A stretch of DNA of 64,000 nt from Nicotiana tabacum (taxonomy: Eukaryota > Streptophyta > Magnoliopsida > Solanales > Solanaceae): positions 12,776,222 through 12,840,221 of the forward strand of contig NC_134095.1 of NCBI RefSeq assembly GCF_000715075.1, read 5' to 3'. Below, piece after piece: positions 34,478-47,116 of this stretch; within the stretch, counting starts at the first letter, position 1; every line of letters starts with the position of its first letter. The position numbers and the translations under genes were made by a program. A model generated the notes under the pieces. It searched no databases. It saw only the letters and a list, made by a program, of their open reading frames with translations, and was not told where the DNA came from.

Positions 34478-37256
34478 ATGGCGAAAAATTCTAAGACTGT
34501 TCCACAGAAAGAGAGGACATCTTCATCACGACATGCTGGTGATGAACCAGCGGCGGAGTCTCCTCTTGAGGCGTTTATTCCTGGGGGGTGCTCGACCGGT
34601 GCCGATTTCAATTTTGAACAAACTTCCTTCGTATCGGGTCAGTGTGAGCCGGTCTCAAGATATATATGTTCGATTACCGATAGCCTCCTTACCAAGGTCA
34701 AGGAGGATTGCAACTGTGTTGATAAACACACGGTGGGGCCTGCGCTTGAGGAAGCAATTACTACCCGCGTGGAGGGTTTTTTAAGTGTTTACACCTATCC
34801 CTTCACGTTGGGTCCCTTAGACCCAGTAATCATTGCCTTCTGTAAGAGGTACGAGGTGACCCGTGGTCAAATTCACCCCTCTATTGGGAGGATAGTAATT
34901 CTCCTCCATTTTTTGTAAACAAAATCGAGGGATGTCCCTTCACCCTCGATCATCTTATGTGCCTGTACAGTCTCCAGCTCTATCGAGGGGGATTAATAAA
35001 GCTTTTCCATCGGACCACTAAGGCCCCGTTCTCGAGCATAGACGAGGATCGATACCGAGGCTGGTTGGACCGATTCGTTCGAGTGAAGGCCTCAGACTTA
35101 ATCCCTGCCAAGGACATGCCATTAACTGAGAAATGGAACATGAAACATAAGTATAACTTCGCTTTAAAGATTTTATTTATTGTTTCTCCTTTTCCCTCCC
35201 TTCTTATCGGTACTTTTGCGGTGCCGTTGTGGCTTGGATGCCGGATGCAGTTCCTCGACTCAAGGAGTGGGTCGAGGACCTTGTGTCACAGAGGCCATAT
35301 ATCGAGCGCGCATGGTCCGACTTGTCGAAGGGTCAGTGGGAGGCCCGTAATCATAGTAAGTTTTCTTTTCCGATTTAATAATGTTTGACTTTCTCCTCGC
35401 ACTGTCAAGTTCTCATCAGTTCTGTTTTCTTTCTCAGGTCTCCCCAAGGATGTTGCTATGAGGCCTCCATCCGGTGACGAGGATGTGCCTCTTGAGTCCC
35501 CTGCTCCGAAGCAGGGTGGTTAGAAGAAAAGGAAGAAGGCCCCGAGTTCTCCAGGCTTGGAAACGAAGAAAACAAAAATAAGCCTGGTCCGTAAACCTAA
35601 GGGTAGCACCAGTGCTCGGGCGCCTCCTTTGGACTCACTTTACCGACTTAGGGATGAGTCAGAAGAAGTAAAAGAGAACTCCGAACTGGTGGCCCGTATG
35701 CGGCCAGGTGTAGTGATGCGAGGGACCTCCGAACCGGCGGGAGCCGATACCGAATTATCCTGACTCGGGGAGGCCAATGAAGGAGCTTTAGCCGAAGCTT
35801 CTGAACTAGAATGGGGCGAGTCCACTTTGTCTCGGGATAGGGAAGCCGACGATGAGATTGTAGTAGGTTCTTCTCGGAGAGCAGTTGGTGCTCCGAAGGG
35901 CATACCCAGAGTGATAGACATCTCTGGTTCGCCATTATTTACTGATTCGACGATCGTTGATGCTCAGGCACTGCAAGAATGATCAATCGAAGAGCCACAA
36001 GGGGCGGTAGACTCCTTTAAAATTTATTTGATGGTGTGAACTCCACTGCCATGGAGAACGTCACCGGGTTGGGTGATATACCGGTACTGAATAAGAGTCC
36101 ACCATCAGGGATGAGTGGACCAGCCTCGAGCCTAAAACTAGCCAACCGATTCTCAACCCCGAGTTTGAATCCTGACCGGAAGCGGTCAGTCATCTTATCT
36201 ATTTTGGAAGATGTCTGGGTTCTCTTTGCCCTCGTGGGGGTGGCTAGTTACCTCCGGTGCTTGGTAACCGAGGAGGATCACGACAAGATGAGCGAGGTAG
36301 AGGCACCCTACATGTTCAATGAAGCTCAACAAGCGTTGAATCGGGTAACTTCAGACGTTTCTTGATGGTTTTTGGTTTATATTTAGATCAGCCTAAAGGT
36401 GACCATAACTTCTTTCTCTGTGTTCGTAGGCCTCAGTACTCCATCATGAGTCGTTCCTCCGCCATCAGGAAAAGCTGGACTTGTATGAGGCCGAGGTTCG
36501 GAGGCTTACTGAGAAAACAGACACTTACAAGCTTCTCAGTGAGCAAATAGAAGAGGATACTAAGGGCCTTCGGGCTAAGTTGGAGGTAGCTAGGAAAGAT
36601 CATGCCGACTTGGACGAGCAGGTAAGAAGCATTTTTGCAGTTAGTGACGACGAAACAAACATGGTGACTAATGGTCTGAACCCGTAGGTCCAACAAAATA
36701 TTGACATGATCAGGCAGCTTCGTGAAGAGGTAGATGCGGTAAAGACTGAGGTCGAAGAATGGAAAAAGAACATGGATCGCCTGGCCTCAGAAAGGAAACC
36801 CCCTGGGCCCAACTGACTTCTTCTAAAGTCCATCTCCGAGGTATAAAGGAGAAGTTCTTGGTTCAGGCCAAGAAGATCAAGGAGCTCCAGTCCCAGTTGA
36901 GTTCAGCAATCTCTGATCGAGAAAGTCTGGCCACAGAGCTTGAAGTGGCCAAGCTGGAGGCCAAAGTGTCTAAGGCTAATGCTGATGAGATGGTGGTTGT
37001 TTATAAGGCCCAATATGAGGCTTCTCAGGTACGAGCAAAAGACATCACCCAACATGCTAAACCGCAATCTCAAAGGGAAGCCCTTGAGAAAATCCATGCT
37101 CGAGGTTTCGATCTATCAGCGGAGATCGAGAACGCCAATGAGCTCGAAGCTGAGGCTAAAAGGTTGGATTATACCGAGGATGACTCCGAGGGTTTAAGCG
37201 AGTCCGAAGGCGAGGAAGATGGAGATGCTATCTCCAATGAGGGTCGGGCCACTTAG
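34478..37256 (+). pseudogene. Antisense gene of element D, multi-exon
   Basis: Transcribed against the element's pol and convergent with it. The ATG at 34478 starts MAKNSKTVPQKERTSS; the next exon portions resemble the Transposase_28-like plant family (YPFTLGPLDPVIIAFCKRY, then DHLMCLYSLQLYRGGL in another frame after a shift near 34890). Supported introns end with acceptors TTTCTCAG (about 35437), TTCGTAG (about 36430) and CCCGTAG (about 36688), with donors GTAAGT (about 35354), GTAACT (36350) and GTAAGA (36621). The last third is coiled coil (EKFLVQAKKIKELQSQLS) and ends in an acidic stretch before the stop at 37256. Stops near 35521, 35761 and 35980 and a frame break near 36800 show decay. 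Function unknown. Confidence 0.65.
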
Positions 37257-37362
37257 GCCTTTAGAAGTTTTTGTTTCTTGTTTTTTGTAATTTTGTTGAG
37301 GCCGTTCGACCTTTGTATAAATTTTATTGGGCTACTTGGCCCTTGTAAGAAGAATTTTTTTG

Positions 37363-37365
<3 letters not shown>

Positions 37366-37436
<71 letters not shown>
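37366..37436. repeat. (AT)n microsatellite, about 35 units
   Basis: Seventy-one bases of uninterrupted AT/TA about 110 bp after the stop of the antisense gene. It can form a cruciform and is probably length-polymorphic. Confidence 0.95.
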
Positions 37437-37439
<3 letters not shown>

Positions 37440-38523
37440 CTTTCTTTCCCTTTCGGCTTTTGAATTTTTCTCTTTGCTTTCTTATTTATATTCACAAAAA
37501 TGCCTTAGCAAGAAATAATCAGGTTATGTTCAAGGGCTCTTTCAAACTTTGCCTTTTCATTAATCTGTTTTAAGGCATTTTTGGGGGTTCGGTGTTACCG
37601 AATTTTTTTCCCCAAAGTAAGTAGCTAAGATTGTAGTTCGCCGAGGGTAGCCTTTAGAACCGGTTATGAAATTTTTTTTTTTTTGAAGGCCTTGTTTTTA
37701 TTACGGGTCTCGGACGTCTCTGAGTCGTGTTAATGTGGTCATAGCATTTTAGTTCAGGTGTCGCCCAGTGGGATAGCTTTCCTGAGTTATCTAGGCTTGC
37801 CTAAGATAACAGTCTCCAAGTGAGTGTGGCCGTGGACTTTAAAATTAGGGGGTTGCCTAATAGGTCCTATGCCCCCGATGTCTAACAACTTGAACCGTTC
37901 GAGCTTGTTTTCAGATGGTAGTTCCCAAGTGATCGAATAACTATTGGATCTTAGGTTAAGGTGGCCCTTGGGCTCGTTGCCTTTAGGTGATTAGATGCAG
38001 GGAATTCCTTAAGAGATGTAAGTAAGAAATATTTTTAAAGACAAGGTAATTGCAAGGAAGATACTTCTCTTTATTCTTGTGTAAAACAATTATACATGCA
38101 TACATGCTTTGTCCTAGGGCCCTAGCAATCTATGCGGACACGGTTCGTTTAAATTTTTGGCCCTTACAATAAATCCTACCTATCAAGACCCTTCCATCAT
38201 GAAGTAATATCCTTGTTAACGTCGATATCCGAGGGTAATGCCCCCAGTATTGGAGGTTGATTATAGAGAAAAGCCTCGGATACTGTTGATGCGATCCTTA
38301 ACACCGATTCATGATCGATCTTCCATTCTAAGTTAGCACGATCCATTGTTGCCTTGTTAAAAACCTTTCCGGAAAACCCACTTGGGACAAAATCGATTCA
38401 AGGGAAAAAGAGTGCAACGCGTGCTTTCAGACCTAAAGACTTCGTACTGCTTCTTGTCGATCACCTGCATGCGTTGGTTAGAAATACAAATAAAAGAAAA
38501 TGAAACGAGGTCGTACCTTAGCA
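37437..38523 (-). other. Element D 3' non-coding region
   Basis: About 1.1 kb between the end of integrase (38524) and the antisense gene's end. It holds no tandem array comparable to the 91-bp array of element A and no ORF of note. Confidence 0.5.
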
Positions 38524-39850
38524 TTAATATCGTTTTAGGTGAGTTACATTCCAATTGCTCGATAGTTGTTCCCCGTTCATCATTCCGATCTTATAGGATC
38601 CTTTCACGGTGACCTCGAGAATTTGGTATGGTCCTTCCCAGTTCGGACCCAACTTCCCTTCGTTCAGGTTTCGGATTTTTAGTGTGACCTTCCTTAGTAC
38701 TAAGTCCCCAATGTTGAAGTATCGAAGGTTGGCCCTTCGATTATAATACCTCCCGATCTGTTGCTTTTGAGTATCCAATCGAACAAGGGCGACTTCACGC
38801 CTTTCATCCAATAGCTCCAAGCTCGTATTCATGGCCTCGTCATTTGATTCCTTTGTTGCATATCAGAATATGATACTTGGCTCCCCGACTTCAACCAGTA
38901 TTAAAGCTTCAGCGCGATAAACCAATGAGAACAAAGTAGCCCGGTACTAGATTTTGAGGTCGTGCGATATGCCCAAAAGACTTCGGGCAAGATCTCCTTC
39001 CATCTTCCTTTGGCGTAGGTTAACCTTTTCTTAAGGTTTTGGATTATGGTTTTGTTGGTCGATTCGACTTGTCCGTTACCACTAGGGTGATAAGGTGTCG
39101 ATAAGATTTTTTTGACCTTATGATCTTCAAGAAACTTAGTCACTTTGCTGCCGATAAATTATTTCCAATTGTCACATACAATTTCGGATAGCATCCCGAA
39201 CCGACATAAAATGTGGTCCCAAATGAAGTCGATGACTTCCTTTTCCCTAACCTTCTCATATGCCTGTGCTTCAACCCACTTAGAAAAATAGTCATTCATT
39301 AATAATATAAATTTAGCCTTACCTCGTGCCTATGGAAGAGGGCCGACGATATCCATTCCCCACTTCATGAATGACCATGGTGACAAGACCAAATGTAACA
39401 GTTCCCCGGGTTGGTGAATTATCGAAGCATGTCTTTGGCATTTTGTCACATTTCTATACGAACTCCTTCGCATATTTTTCCTTGTCGATCCGGTAATATC
39501 CGGCTCTAATTACCTTTCGAACTAATGATTCGGCGCCTGAATGATTTTCGTATGTACCTTCGTGGACTTCTCTCAGAATATACTCGGTATCTTCTGATCC
39601 CAAAAATATTGCTAGCAAACTGTCGAACATTCTTCTGAACAAGGTTTCGTCCTCGGACAAGCTGAATCGGGTTGCCTTTGTGCGCAGGTTCCTCGATTCT
39701 TTTGGATCTGAGGGTAGTTTCCGGTCTTTAGATACTCTACGTATTTATTTCTCCAACCCCAAGTTAAGCTTTTGGAGTTTATTTCGGCGTGACTTTCTTC
39801 CACTACCGATCTCATGAGTTGTACAACTGCCCCTGAGTTGAGCTCATCGT
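38524..39850 (-). pseudogene. Element D integrase pseudogene
   Basis: Reading right to left: a zinc-region remnant (EVHEGTYENHSGAESLVRKV, 39454-39660), then the core end with STPYHPSGNGQVESTNKTI, which holds the catalytic Glu, and LPEVFWAYRTT (38901-39143). The C-terminal domain follows (YYNRRANLRYFNIGDLVLRK, LGPNWEGPYQI, 38524-38832) and stops after HLKRY. The first two catalytic Asp regions fall in broken frames around 39180-39400. No chromodomain. The enzyme would integrate element DNA. Confidence 0.85.
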
Positions 39851-40047
39851 CTTCGACCGACGAGCCTAAGTTTGCAAGTGCATCGGCCTTGCTATTTTGA
39901 TCTCAAGGTACGTGCTGCAAAGTCCACTCTTTGAACTGATGTAATGTTACCTGTAACTAATCTAGGTATCTTTGCATCGTTCTTCTCTGATTTCGAACAT
40001 TCCATTAACTTGGTTCACCACAAGAAGGGAGTCACATTTAGCTTCGA

Positions 40048-40678
40048 TCACCTCCGCCCCAAGCTTTTGGCCAATCCGAGACCTGCAATCATGGCCTCAT
40101 ATTCGGCCTCGTTATTAGTCAATTTCACAGTTCTAATGGATTGTCTAACTATATTGCCTGTGGGTGGCTTCAGTACGATGCCAAGTCCGGACCCCTTTGC
40201 GGTCGAGGCACCGTCCGTAAAGAGGGTCCAGATTCCCGAAGAAGTCCTCGAGTTTACCAACAACTCTCTTTTGACTTCGGGTATTAAGGCCGACGTAAAG
40301 TCGGCCGTGAAATCTACCAAAATTTAGGACTTAATGGATGTACGGGATCGATATTCGATATCGTACCGCTGATTTCTACAGCCTATTTGGCCAATCGTCC
40401 CGAGAGTTTGGGTTTATGCATTATATTTCGTAATGGGTAAGTTGTCACAACACATATAGGATGACACTAAAAATATGATTTCAGTTTCCTAGAGGCACTT
40501 AGTAAAGCGAGTGCCAATTTTTCTTGGTGAGGATACCTAGTTTCGGCCTCATCTAAGGTCCGGCTAACATAATAAATTGGAAATTGCATACCTTGTTCTT
40601 CCCGAACTAAGACTCCACTTACCATTATTTCTGATACTGCCAGATACAAGTATAGTGGTTCGTCCGCCCCCGGTGTGT
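40048..40678 (-). pseudogene. Element D RNase H region, two domains
   Basis: The frame 40467-40649 (YLAVSEIMVSGVLVREEQG, RYPHQEKLALALL) is the gypsy-type RNase H. The frame 40048-40320 carries a second RNase HI with WTLFTDGASTAKGSGLG, where the first catalytic Asp is kept, and LTNNEAEYEAMIAGLGLA. The second domain is cut short near 40048 by a stop, after which the LRHD-type block is lost. Element E entered directly upstream (40679-40683). Confidence 0.82.
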
Positions 40679-40683
40679 GAAGT

Positions 40684-41867
40684 TTTCACGCCCCAACCTT
40701 GGGAGGCGTGGCTGGCACCCGGTCCCGCACTGGCCCGAGCGAACCACTCTGTAACTCATTCATTCCCTTTGTAACTATCATGGGCCAACATGGCCACAAC
40801 TCGTAATGTATAATTGTAAGTGAGAAAATGTTATATCAATGAACCATCGTTCATAAAACATGAATACATATAGGCCGTCAAGACCTCTGACATACTGTAC
40901 ATAATAAACCTGTATCTACAAAGCCTCTAAGATTATTTGACATAAAATAGGAAGGGTACCGGCCTACCTATAAGTCTGTATCAAAACTCTGACACGATGA
41001 TTTATAGACACGGCAGCACTCCGAATGAGGTGGAGTCTTACCAATCCTTCGATGATTGCTAACCTCGTCTACTATGGGGGCTCGTCAAACTGATTATCTA
41101 TACCTGGAGTAGAGAAGAATATGTATGATATTCTTGAGAAAGATTACACCGTACTCCCTTAATATCACAAATCCCACGTTGCTAAAGTATTAGGCCATTT
41201 CATATGAATTGCTGAAGCAAATCACGTTTGCAAGCAAGCACCAAAAAGACCAAAAAATCAAACAAATGTTGTGTGCATGGGCAAAGTGGCAGCTCAACTT
41301 CAACTTGAACGGGAAAGTGGAGTCTTTGAGATGGCAAAAAAGAAGAAGCAAATAACAGGAAAATCCGATCAAAAGAAACCATCTCAACCTCTGTTGGGTA
41401 ATTAAAACAAGAAAAATCTCAAAGAAAGTTTTACTATGCTTCATATTCTAACGAAAAAACAGTAGACATGACAACTTTGAATCCTATTTGTTATCCCATG
41501 ATCCTTTCCATTCATATTAACAATTGTATTTGCAATTGTATTTCAGATACAGCTTATCTCCGGTAAATAGTAGTAATATTGAATGCCCCACTTTGATTAC
41601 TTCAACAGTCTTCTCCTCCCTTCCCTTTGCTAAATTTGTAAAAGAATATTTTGAATATTATGTCTGAGGAACGAGACCTTCAGCAATTTGATTTTGAAAT
41701 TTCAAGCGGAGGAAGCGTTGTCGGCATTAATTGGTGATTTCAACACTTCTTTAATTTTCTGGAAAAGAAAAATGCACCGTTTGTCCACCTTTTTCCTTAT
41801 TGTGACACATAATATAAATGACTAATAAGTCATTTGGTTGAATGGCACAAGCTGCCACGTGGGGTGG
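40684..41867 (-). repeat. Element E 3' LTR, part left of F
   Basis: It matches 51131-52315. From about 40771 to 41251 no difference was found by eye; differences cluster at 41252-41290 and beyond 41587. The ORFs at 41190-41444 and its twin at 51636-51890 are LTR sequence without domains. Confidence 0.9.
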
Positions 41868-42690
41868 TGTCACGACCCCAAACCGATCTGGTCGTGATTA
41901 CGCCTATTGTGAAACTAGGTCAGCCGATACATTTCCAATTTAGTCCACATTTCATTTAAAAACTTAAGTAAAACCATTTTTCAACTGAAATCCTATAAAG
42001 ATATAAAGTTAAAATCGACAAATCGGAAAAATACAAGCCCGGCCTCGGGTGTCACTAAGTCATGAGCCATGCTACAATAGTTCCGAAGTAAGACAAGACC
42101 AAAGAGTATGAAAATAGCAACAAAGTACTAATAGGAAGATAGAGAAGGAGAAAAGCGGAACTGCGAATCGCCAAGTAGCTACCTCGCTATCTCCGTGAAG
42201 TCCGCGACCGGAATAGTCAACAGCCGCTACCGTGCCCCGAGATACCTGGATCTGCACATAAGGTGCAGGAGGTAACGTGAGTACACAACCTCAGTAAGTA
42301 ACAAGTCCAAACTATGGACTGACAGGTAGTGACGAACCAAACCTCAACAGGTAATACAATTAAACTGTACAAAAAAAGTAGACATGCTTGCAGTTCAAGT
42401 AAAAATTCAACAGTAAATAAATGCAGTCTGAACAGTACGGAGTATAAAGCTTAGGAAATCTCTATATACCAATGCACATATAGCATGATCAATGTTCCGT
42501 GTACCTCCACTCACAAGTGCTCAACCACTCGGTGCTGTTTATGGCTATCCGGCCCCGGGAAGATCCATCCCGGAATATATATACCTCACTGACCACAGTC
42601 ATCCAGTACCGAGGAAGGCCATTCCAGCCCTATGGAGAAGATCCATCTCCAGGTATAAATACTTCAGACAAGATCCGTGTCCAGGGAAGA
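41868..42690 (-). repeat. Element F 3' LTR, truncated
   Basis: Homologous to 47117-47921 with roughly 8-9 percent differences by eye over the first 440 bp. At about 42690 it passes without spacer into integrase coding sequence; the remaining two thirds of the LTR, the polypurine tract and the end of pol are missing. Confidence 0.88.
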
Positions 42691-43460
42691 AATGACACAA
42701 GCGTGCAACATGTCCTCCAATATCTGAATAGTGCGCTCGGACTGCCCGTTCATCTGAGGGTGAAAATCTGTGCTCAACTCAACCTGAGTACCCAACTCCC
42801 ACTGCACGACCCTCCAAAACTGCGAAGTGAACTGAGGACCTTTATCCGAAATATTGGAAACTGGAACCCCATGCAAGCGAACAATCTCTCGGATATAAAT
42901 CTCTGCTAACTGCTCCGAAGAATAGGTAGTACACAAGTGTGCGGACTTGGTCAGCCGATCCACAATTACCCAAATAGCATCGAACTTCTTCAATGTCCGT
43001 GGAAGTCCAACTACAAAATCCATGGTGATCCGCTCCCACTTCCACTCTAGAATATCTAACCGCTGAAGCAAGTCACCCGGTCTCTGATGCTCATATTTCA
43101 CATGTTGACAATTGAGGCACCGAGCTACGAATCCCACAATATCATTCTTCATCCTTCTCCACCAATAGTGCTGTCTCAAATCTTGATATATCGCTGCGAC
43201 ACCCGGATGGATGGAATACCGCGAGATATAGGCCTCCTCCAGAATCAACTCCCGAAGCCCATCTACGTTGGCCACACATATTCTTCCCTGCACCCTCAAT
43301 ACCCCGTCATCATCAATAGTCACATATCTGGCATTGTCGTGTTGGACTCTGTCCTTAAGGACAAGCAAATAAGGATCATCATATTGGCGCTCTCTGATGC
43401 GATCAAACAAGGAAGACCGAGAAACCACACAAGCTAGGACCCGACTGGACTCTGAAATAT
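42691..43460 (-). pseudogene. Element F integrase, C-terminally truncated
   Basis: The frame is open for more than 240 codons. It holds the H-H-C-C zinc finger (HPGVAAIYQDLRQHYW, CLNCQHVK) and all three catalytic acids: ITMDFVVGLP, ISDKGPQFTSQFW and QMNGQSERTIQ. Coding ends at LEDMLHACVI, where LTR sequence begins and adds eight foreign residues (SSLDTDLV) before a stop at 42664. The DNA-binding C-terminal region and any chromodomain are gone. The intact core points to a fairly recent loss. Confidence 0.9.
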
Positions 43461-44214
43461 CCTACCTCACAAACCGATTGGCCAAGGCCTGAACATCAAC
43501 TGCAAGAGGTCTTTCCCCAACATGAATATACGCCAAACTTTCCATACTCACCGCCTTCCTACTCAAGGCATCAATTACTACATTGGCCTTCCCCGGATGG
43601 TATAAGATAGTGATATCATAGTCCTTTAGTAGCTCCAACCATCTCCGTTGCCTCAAATTGAGATCATTCTGCTTGAACAAGTGCAGAAGGCTACGATGAT
43701 CCGTAAACACCTCACAAGACACACCATAGAGATAATGCCTCCAAATCTTCAACGCGCGAACAATGGCAGCCAACTCCAAATCATGAACAGGGTAGTTCTT
43801 CTCATGGGGATTCAACTGACGAGAAGCATAGGCAATCACTCTACCCTCCTATATCAACACACACCTAATACCAACTCTAGAAGCATCACAATACACTATA
43901 TATGAACCTGAAGCTAATGACAAAACTAACAGTGGAGTTGTGGTCAAGGCAGTCTTAAGCTTCTGAAAGCTCGCCTCACACTCATCCGACCACATGAAAG
44001 GAGCACCCTTTTGAGTCAATTTGGTCAAGGGTGATGCGATTGATAAAAATCCCTGAACAAACCGACGGTAATAACCCACTAAACCAAGAAAGCTGCGAAT
44101 GTCTGTGGCTGAGGACGGTTTGGGCCAACTCTGAACCGCCTCTATTTTCTTCGAATTAATTTGAATACCCTTACTAGACACCACGTGCCCCAAGAAAGCC
44201 ACTGATTGAGCCAA
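43461..44214 (-). pseudogene. Element F RT connection and RNase H
   Basis: The upper frame 43849-44214 holds the RT thumb/connection phrases [12 protein letters not shown] and IRSFLGLVGYYRRF. The lower frame 43462-43839 is RNase [23 protein letters not shown] and [12 protein letters not shown] with the catalytic Asp in TDH, then [20 protein letters not shown] stop between 43839 and 43849 separates them. Confidence 0.88.
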
Positions 44215-44970
44215 AACTTACACTTGGAGAACTTTACATAAAGCTTCTCCTCCCTCAATCTTTGCAACACAACTCTCAAATGCTCCGCGTGCTCCTCTTG
44301 ATTACGCGAGTATACCAGAATATCATCAATAAATACAATAACGAATGAGTCAAGATAAGGCCGAAACACGTTGTTCATCAAATGCATAAACGTTGTTGGG
44401 GCATTGGTTAGCCCAAAAGACATCACAAGGAACTCATAATGACCATATCAGGTCCTGAAAATCGTCTTAAGAATGTCCGAGTCCTTGATCTTCAACTGGT
44501 GATACCCTGAACGGAGATCAATCTTGGAGAACACCCTTACTCCCTGAAGCTGGTCAAATAGATCATCAATACGAGGCAAAGGATACTTGTTCTTGATTGT
44601 GACCTTGTTCAACTGCCTATAATCAATGCACATCCTCATGGTGCCCTTCTTCTTCTTCACAAATAGAACATGTGCACCCTATGGTGACACACTAGGCTAA
44701 ATAAACCCCTTATCAAGGAGTTCCTGAAGCTGATCCTTCAAATCATTCAACTCCTCCGGTGCCGTACGATACGGTGGAATAGAAATCGGCTGAGTGCCCG
44801 GCACCAAATCACTACCGAAATTAATATCCCTATCCGGGGGCATACCCGGCAGGTCTACAAGAAATACATCCGAAAAGTGCCTCACTACTGGGACTAAATC
44901 AATGGTAGGAGTCTCTGTACTGACATCCCCCACGAAGGCTAAGTAAGATAGAAAACCCTTCCCAACCATC
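44215..44970 (-). pseudogene. Element F reverse transcriptase
   Basis: Three frames in order: RT entry with YRTAPEELNDLKDQLQELLD (44697-44969), fingers with [20 protein letters not shown] and [13 protein letters not shown] (44448-44660), and palm with [17 protein letters not shown] and the active-site motif FIDDILVYS (44142-44426). Stops at about 44448 and 44697 interrupt translation. Confidence 0.9.
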
Positions 44971-45361
44971 CGCTTGAAATTACCCTACTAGGAACATAAT
45001 CAGACGAACCTCGCCACTCAATCCGTGGTACACCCAGCATAGCCAACGTCATTGTCTTAGCATGACAGTCCAAAATAGCATGGCACGGGGATGACCAATC
45101 CATGCCCAATATCATATCGAAGTCCACCATACAAAGTAAAAGAAGGTCCACTCGGGTATCCAAACCCCCAATAGTCACCACATAAGACCGATACACGCGG
45201 TCCACAACAATAGTATCGCCTACCGGAGTAGATACACAAAACAAATGAAACAAGAGACTCACGGGGCATATCCAAATAACGAGCAAAATATGATGACATA
45301 TATGAAAAAGTGGAACCAGGATCAAATAATACAGAGGCATCTCTGTATTATACTGAGACAA
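44971..45361 (-). pseudogene. Element F retropepsin-like protease
   Basis: The frame 44939-45361 contains VGDTIVVDRVYRSYVV and DFDMILGMDWSSPCHAILDC, the usual C-terminal protease block of plant chromoviruses (ILGMDWL-type). The catalytic D-S/T-G region upstream is broken (SLLFDPGST-like sequence is not clear in this copy). Confidence 0.8.
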
Positions 45362-46925
45362 TACCTATAATCACAACATCTAAAGCAATAGCATCTGGTC
45401 TGGCTAGGAGGGCATAGAAATAGGCCTGACTACCACCTGATCGACCTCCCCCTCTAGGGTGTCCCCTAGCTGACTGACCTCCACCCCGAGCTGACTGTGC
45501 GGATGGGGAAGTAACTGGTACTGAAGTCGAAGACTGACTCCTCTGCTGGGATGAAACTCCCATAAGACGGGGACAAAACCTCTTAATATGACCCAAATCT
45601 CCACACTCGAAGCAACCTCTCCCGATAAATGATGATGGGGACTGAAGGGAGCCCCAAGCACTGGGAAACCCACTAGAAGAATCGGGTGCAGGTGAACCCT
45701 GAACTGATGGTGCTTGAGTCGAACTCTGAGATGGAAGGGCATTGAGAGATGAGTGGCCCTGATGTGAGTTGTGAGAACCATGGCCCGATGATCCATTACG
45801 GTGACTCGAACGGGCTGACTAAGTATGTCTAAATGGATGGCCTCTACTGTGCTGAAGCTGACCACCAAAAGGAACACCACCAAAACTACCAGATCCCCGA
45901 GGCCTCTTGGTCCCCATCTCATCTCGCTCCTAGCGGCGAACTGACTCTATCTCTCTGGCAATGTCAACCACTTCCTCAAAAGAAGCGCCAGATACTTTCT
46001 CTCTGGTCAGAAAAATCCGTAGCTGATAAGTAAGGCCATCCACAAACCTCCTGATCCTCTCCCTATCCGTGTGAACTAGCTAGATATCATGGCAGGTCAA
46101 CTTAGAAAATCTCATCTCATATTGCGTCACGGTCATATCCCCCTAATACAGCTGCTCGAACTGCTTGTGCAACTCCTCTCTGAAGGAATACGATACATAC
46201 TTCTCTAGGAAGAGAATGGAGAACTGATGCCAGGTAAGGGGCGTTGTACCAATAGGCTTATGCCTCTTATAAGCCTCCCACCAAGTGAAGGAAACTCCAG
46301 AAAACTAAAAGGTAGTAAATGAGACCCCGCTGGTCTCCAAAATACTCGTTGTAGGCAGCATTTTCTGACACTTGTCCAAGAAACCCTGGGCATCCTCGCC
46401 CTCTACACCACTAAAAGTCGGAGGCTGAAGTCTACCAAGCCTCTCCAATCGACGCTGCTCGTCATCAGGCATAACTGGGACCACATAATCCTGAGCAGGT
46501 GCAACCGGCTGGGCTGGTGGTACCTCTAGTGTCTGCAGTCCCTGAACAACCTGCTCGGGTGCATGGGCGGTGGGAGTCTGAATGCCTCCCCCGACCTGAG
46601 AAGTAGCTGATGTAGAAGAAACTGCGATAAACTGAGCAAGGCTAGTGCACACTATCAAAATCTGAGCCAAGGTCTATTGAAGACCCAAAATAACAACAGG
46701 CACATACGGTGCCTGAGCTGGTCCTGCTGGAGCCTCCGTAACTGGGACCTGATCATGTACTAAGGCGACTGGTGGATCTGCAGGTGCTGCCCTAGCTGAT
46801 GTGCGGGCTATACCCCTGCCCCTACCACGGCCTCAACCGCGTCATCGGCCTCTAGTGGCCTCAACTAGTGGCACTGGTGGTCGTTCGCCCTGACCGGTAG
46901 CGCGTGTCCTCACATCTGTGAGAGA
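45340..46925 (-). pseudogene. Element F gag
   Basis: A Q/P-rich N-terminal part (VQGLQTLEVPPAQPVAPAQ) leads to LQPPTFSGVEGEDAQGFLD at 46305-46670. The core is split over further frames toward 45930. The CCHC zinc knuckle CFECGDLGHIKRFC is intact at about 45575-45620, followed by Ser/Gln-rich and RGG-like sequence (SARGGGQSARGHPRGGG). Several stops (near 46675, 46305, 45940) make it a pseudogene. The natural start is probably near 46920. Confidence 0.78.
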
Positions 46926-47100
46926 ATAGAACAACAAAAGTTTAGTTACAAGAGTCAACAGATTTGCACAACAGGAATTCAAGAATGTGAAGTTTTTCCT
47001 AAAGGTTCTACAACCTCCCGAGGATAAGTACAGACGTCTCCGTACCGATCCGCGAGACTCTACTAAACCTGCTCATGACCCGTGAGACCTATGTAACCTA

Positions 47101-47114
47101 GGTTCTAATACTAA
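47101..47114 (-). other. Element F primer binding site, degraded
   Basis: Directly after the GTGACA end of the 5' LTR the minus strand reads AAGTTAGTATTAGAACC, a changed version of the tRNA-Met-type TGGTATCAGAGCC. Confidence 0.6.
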
Positions 47115-47116
47115 CT

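Noticed and set aside
41190..41444. An 84-residue minus-strand ORF duplicated at 51636-51890
   Set aside because: It is LTR sequence of element E; the hydrophobic translation comes from purine-rich plus-strand DNA.
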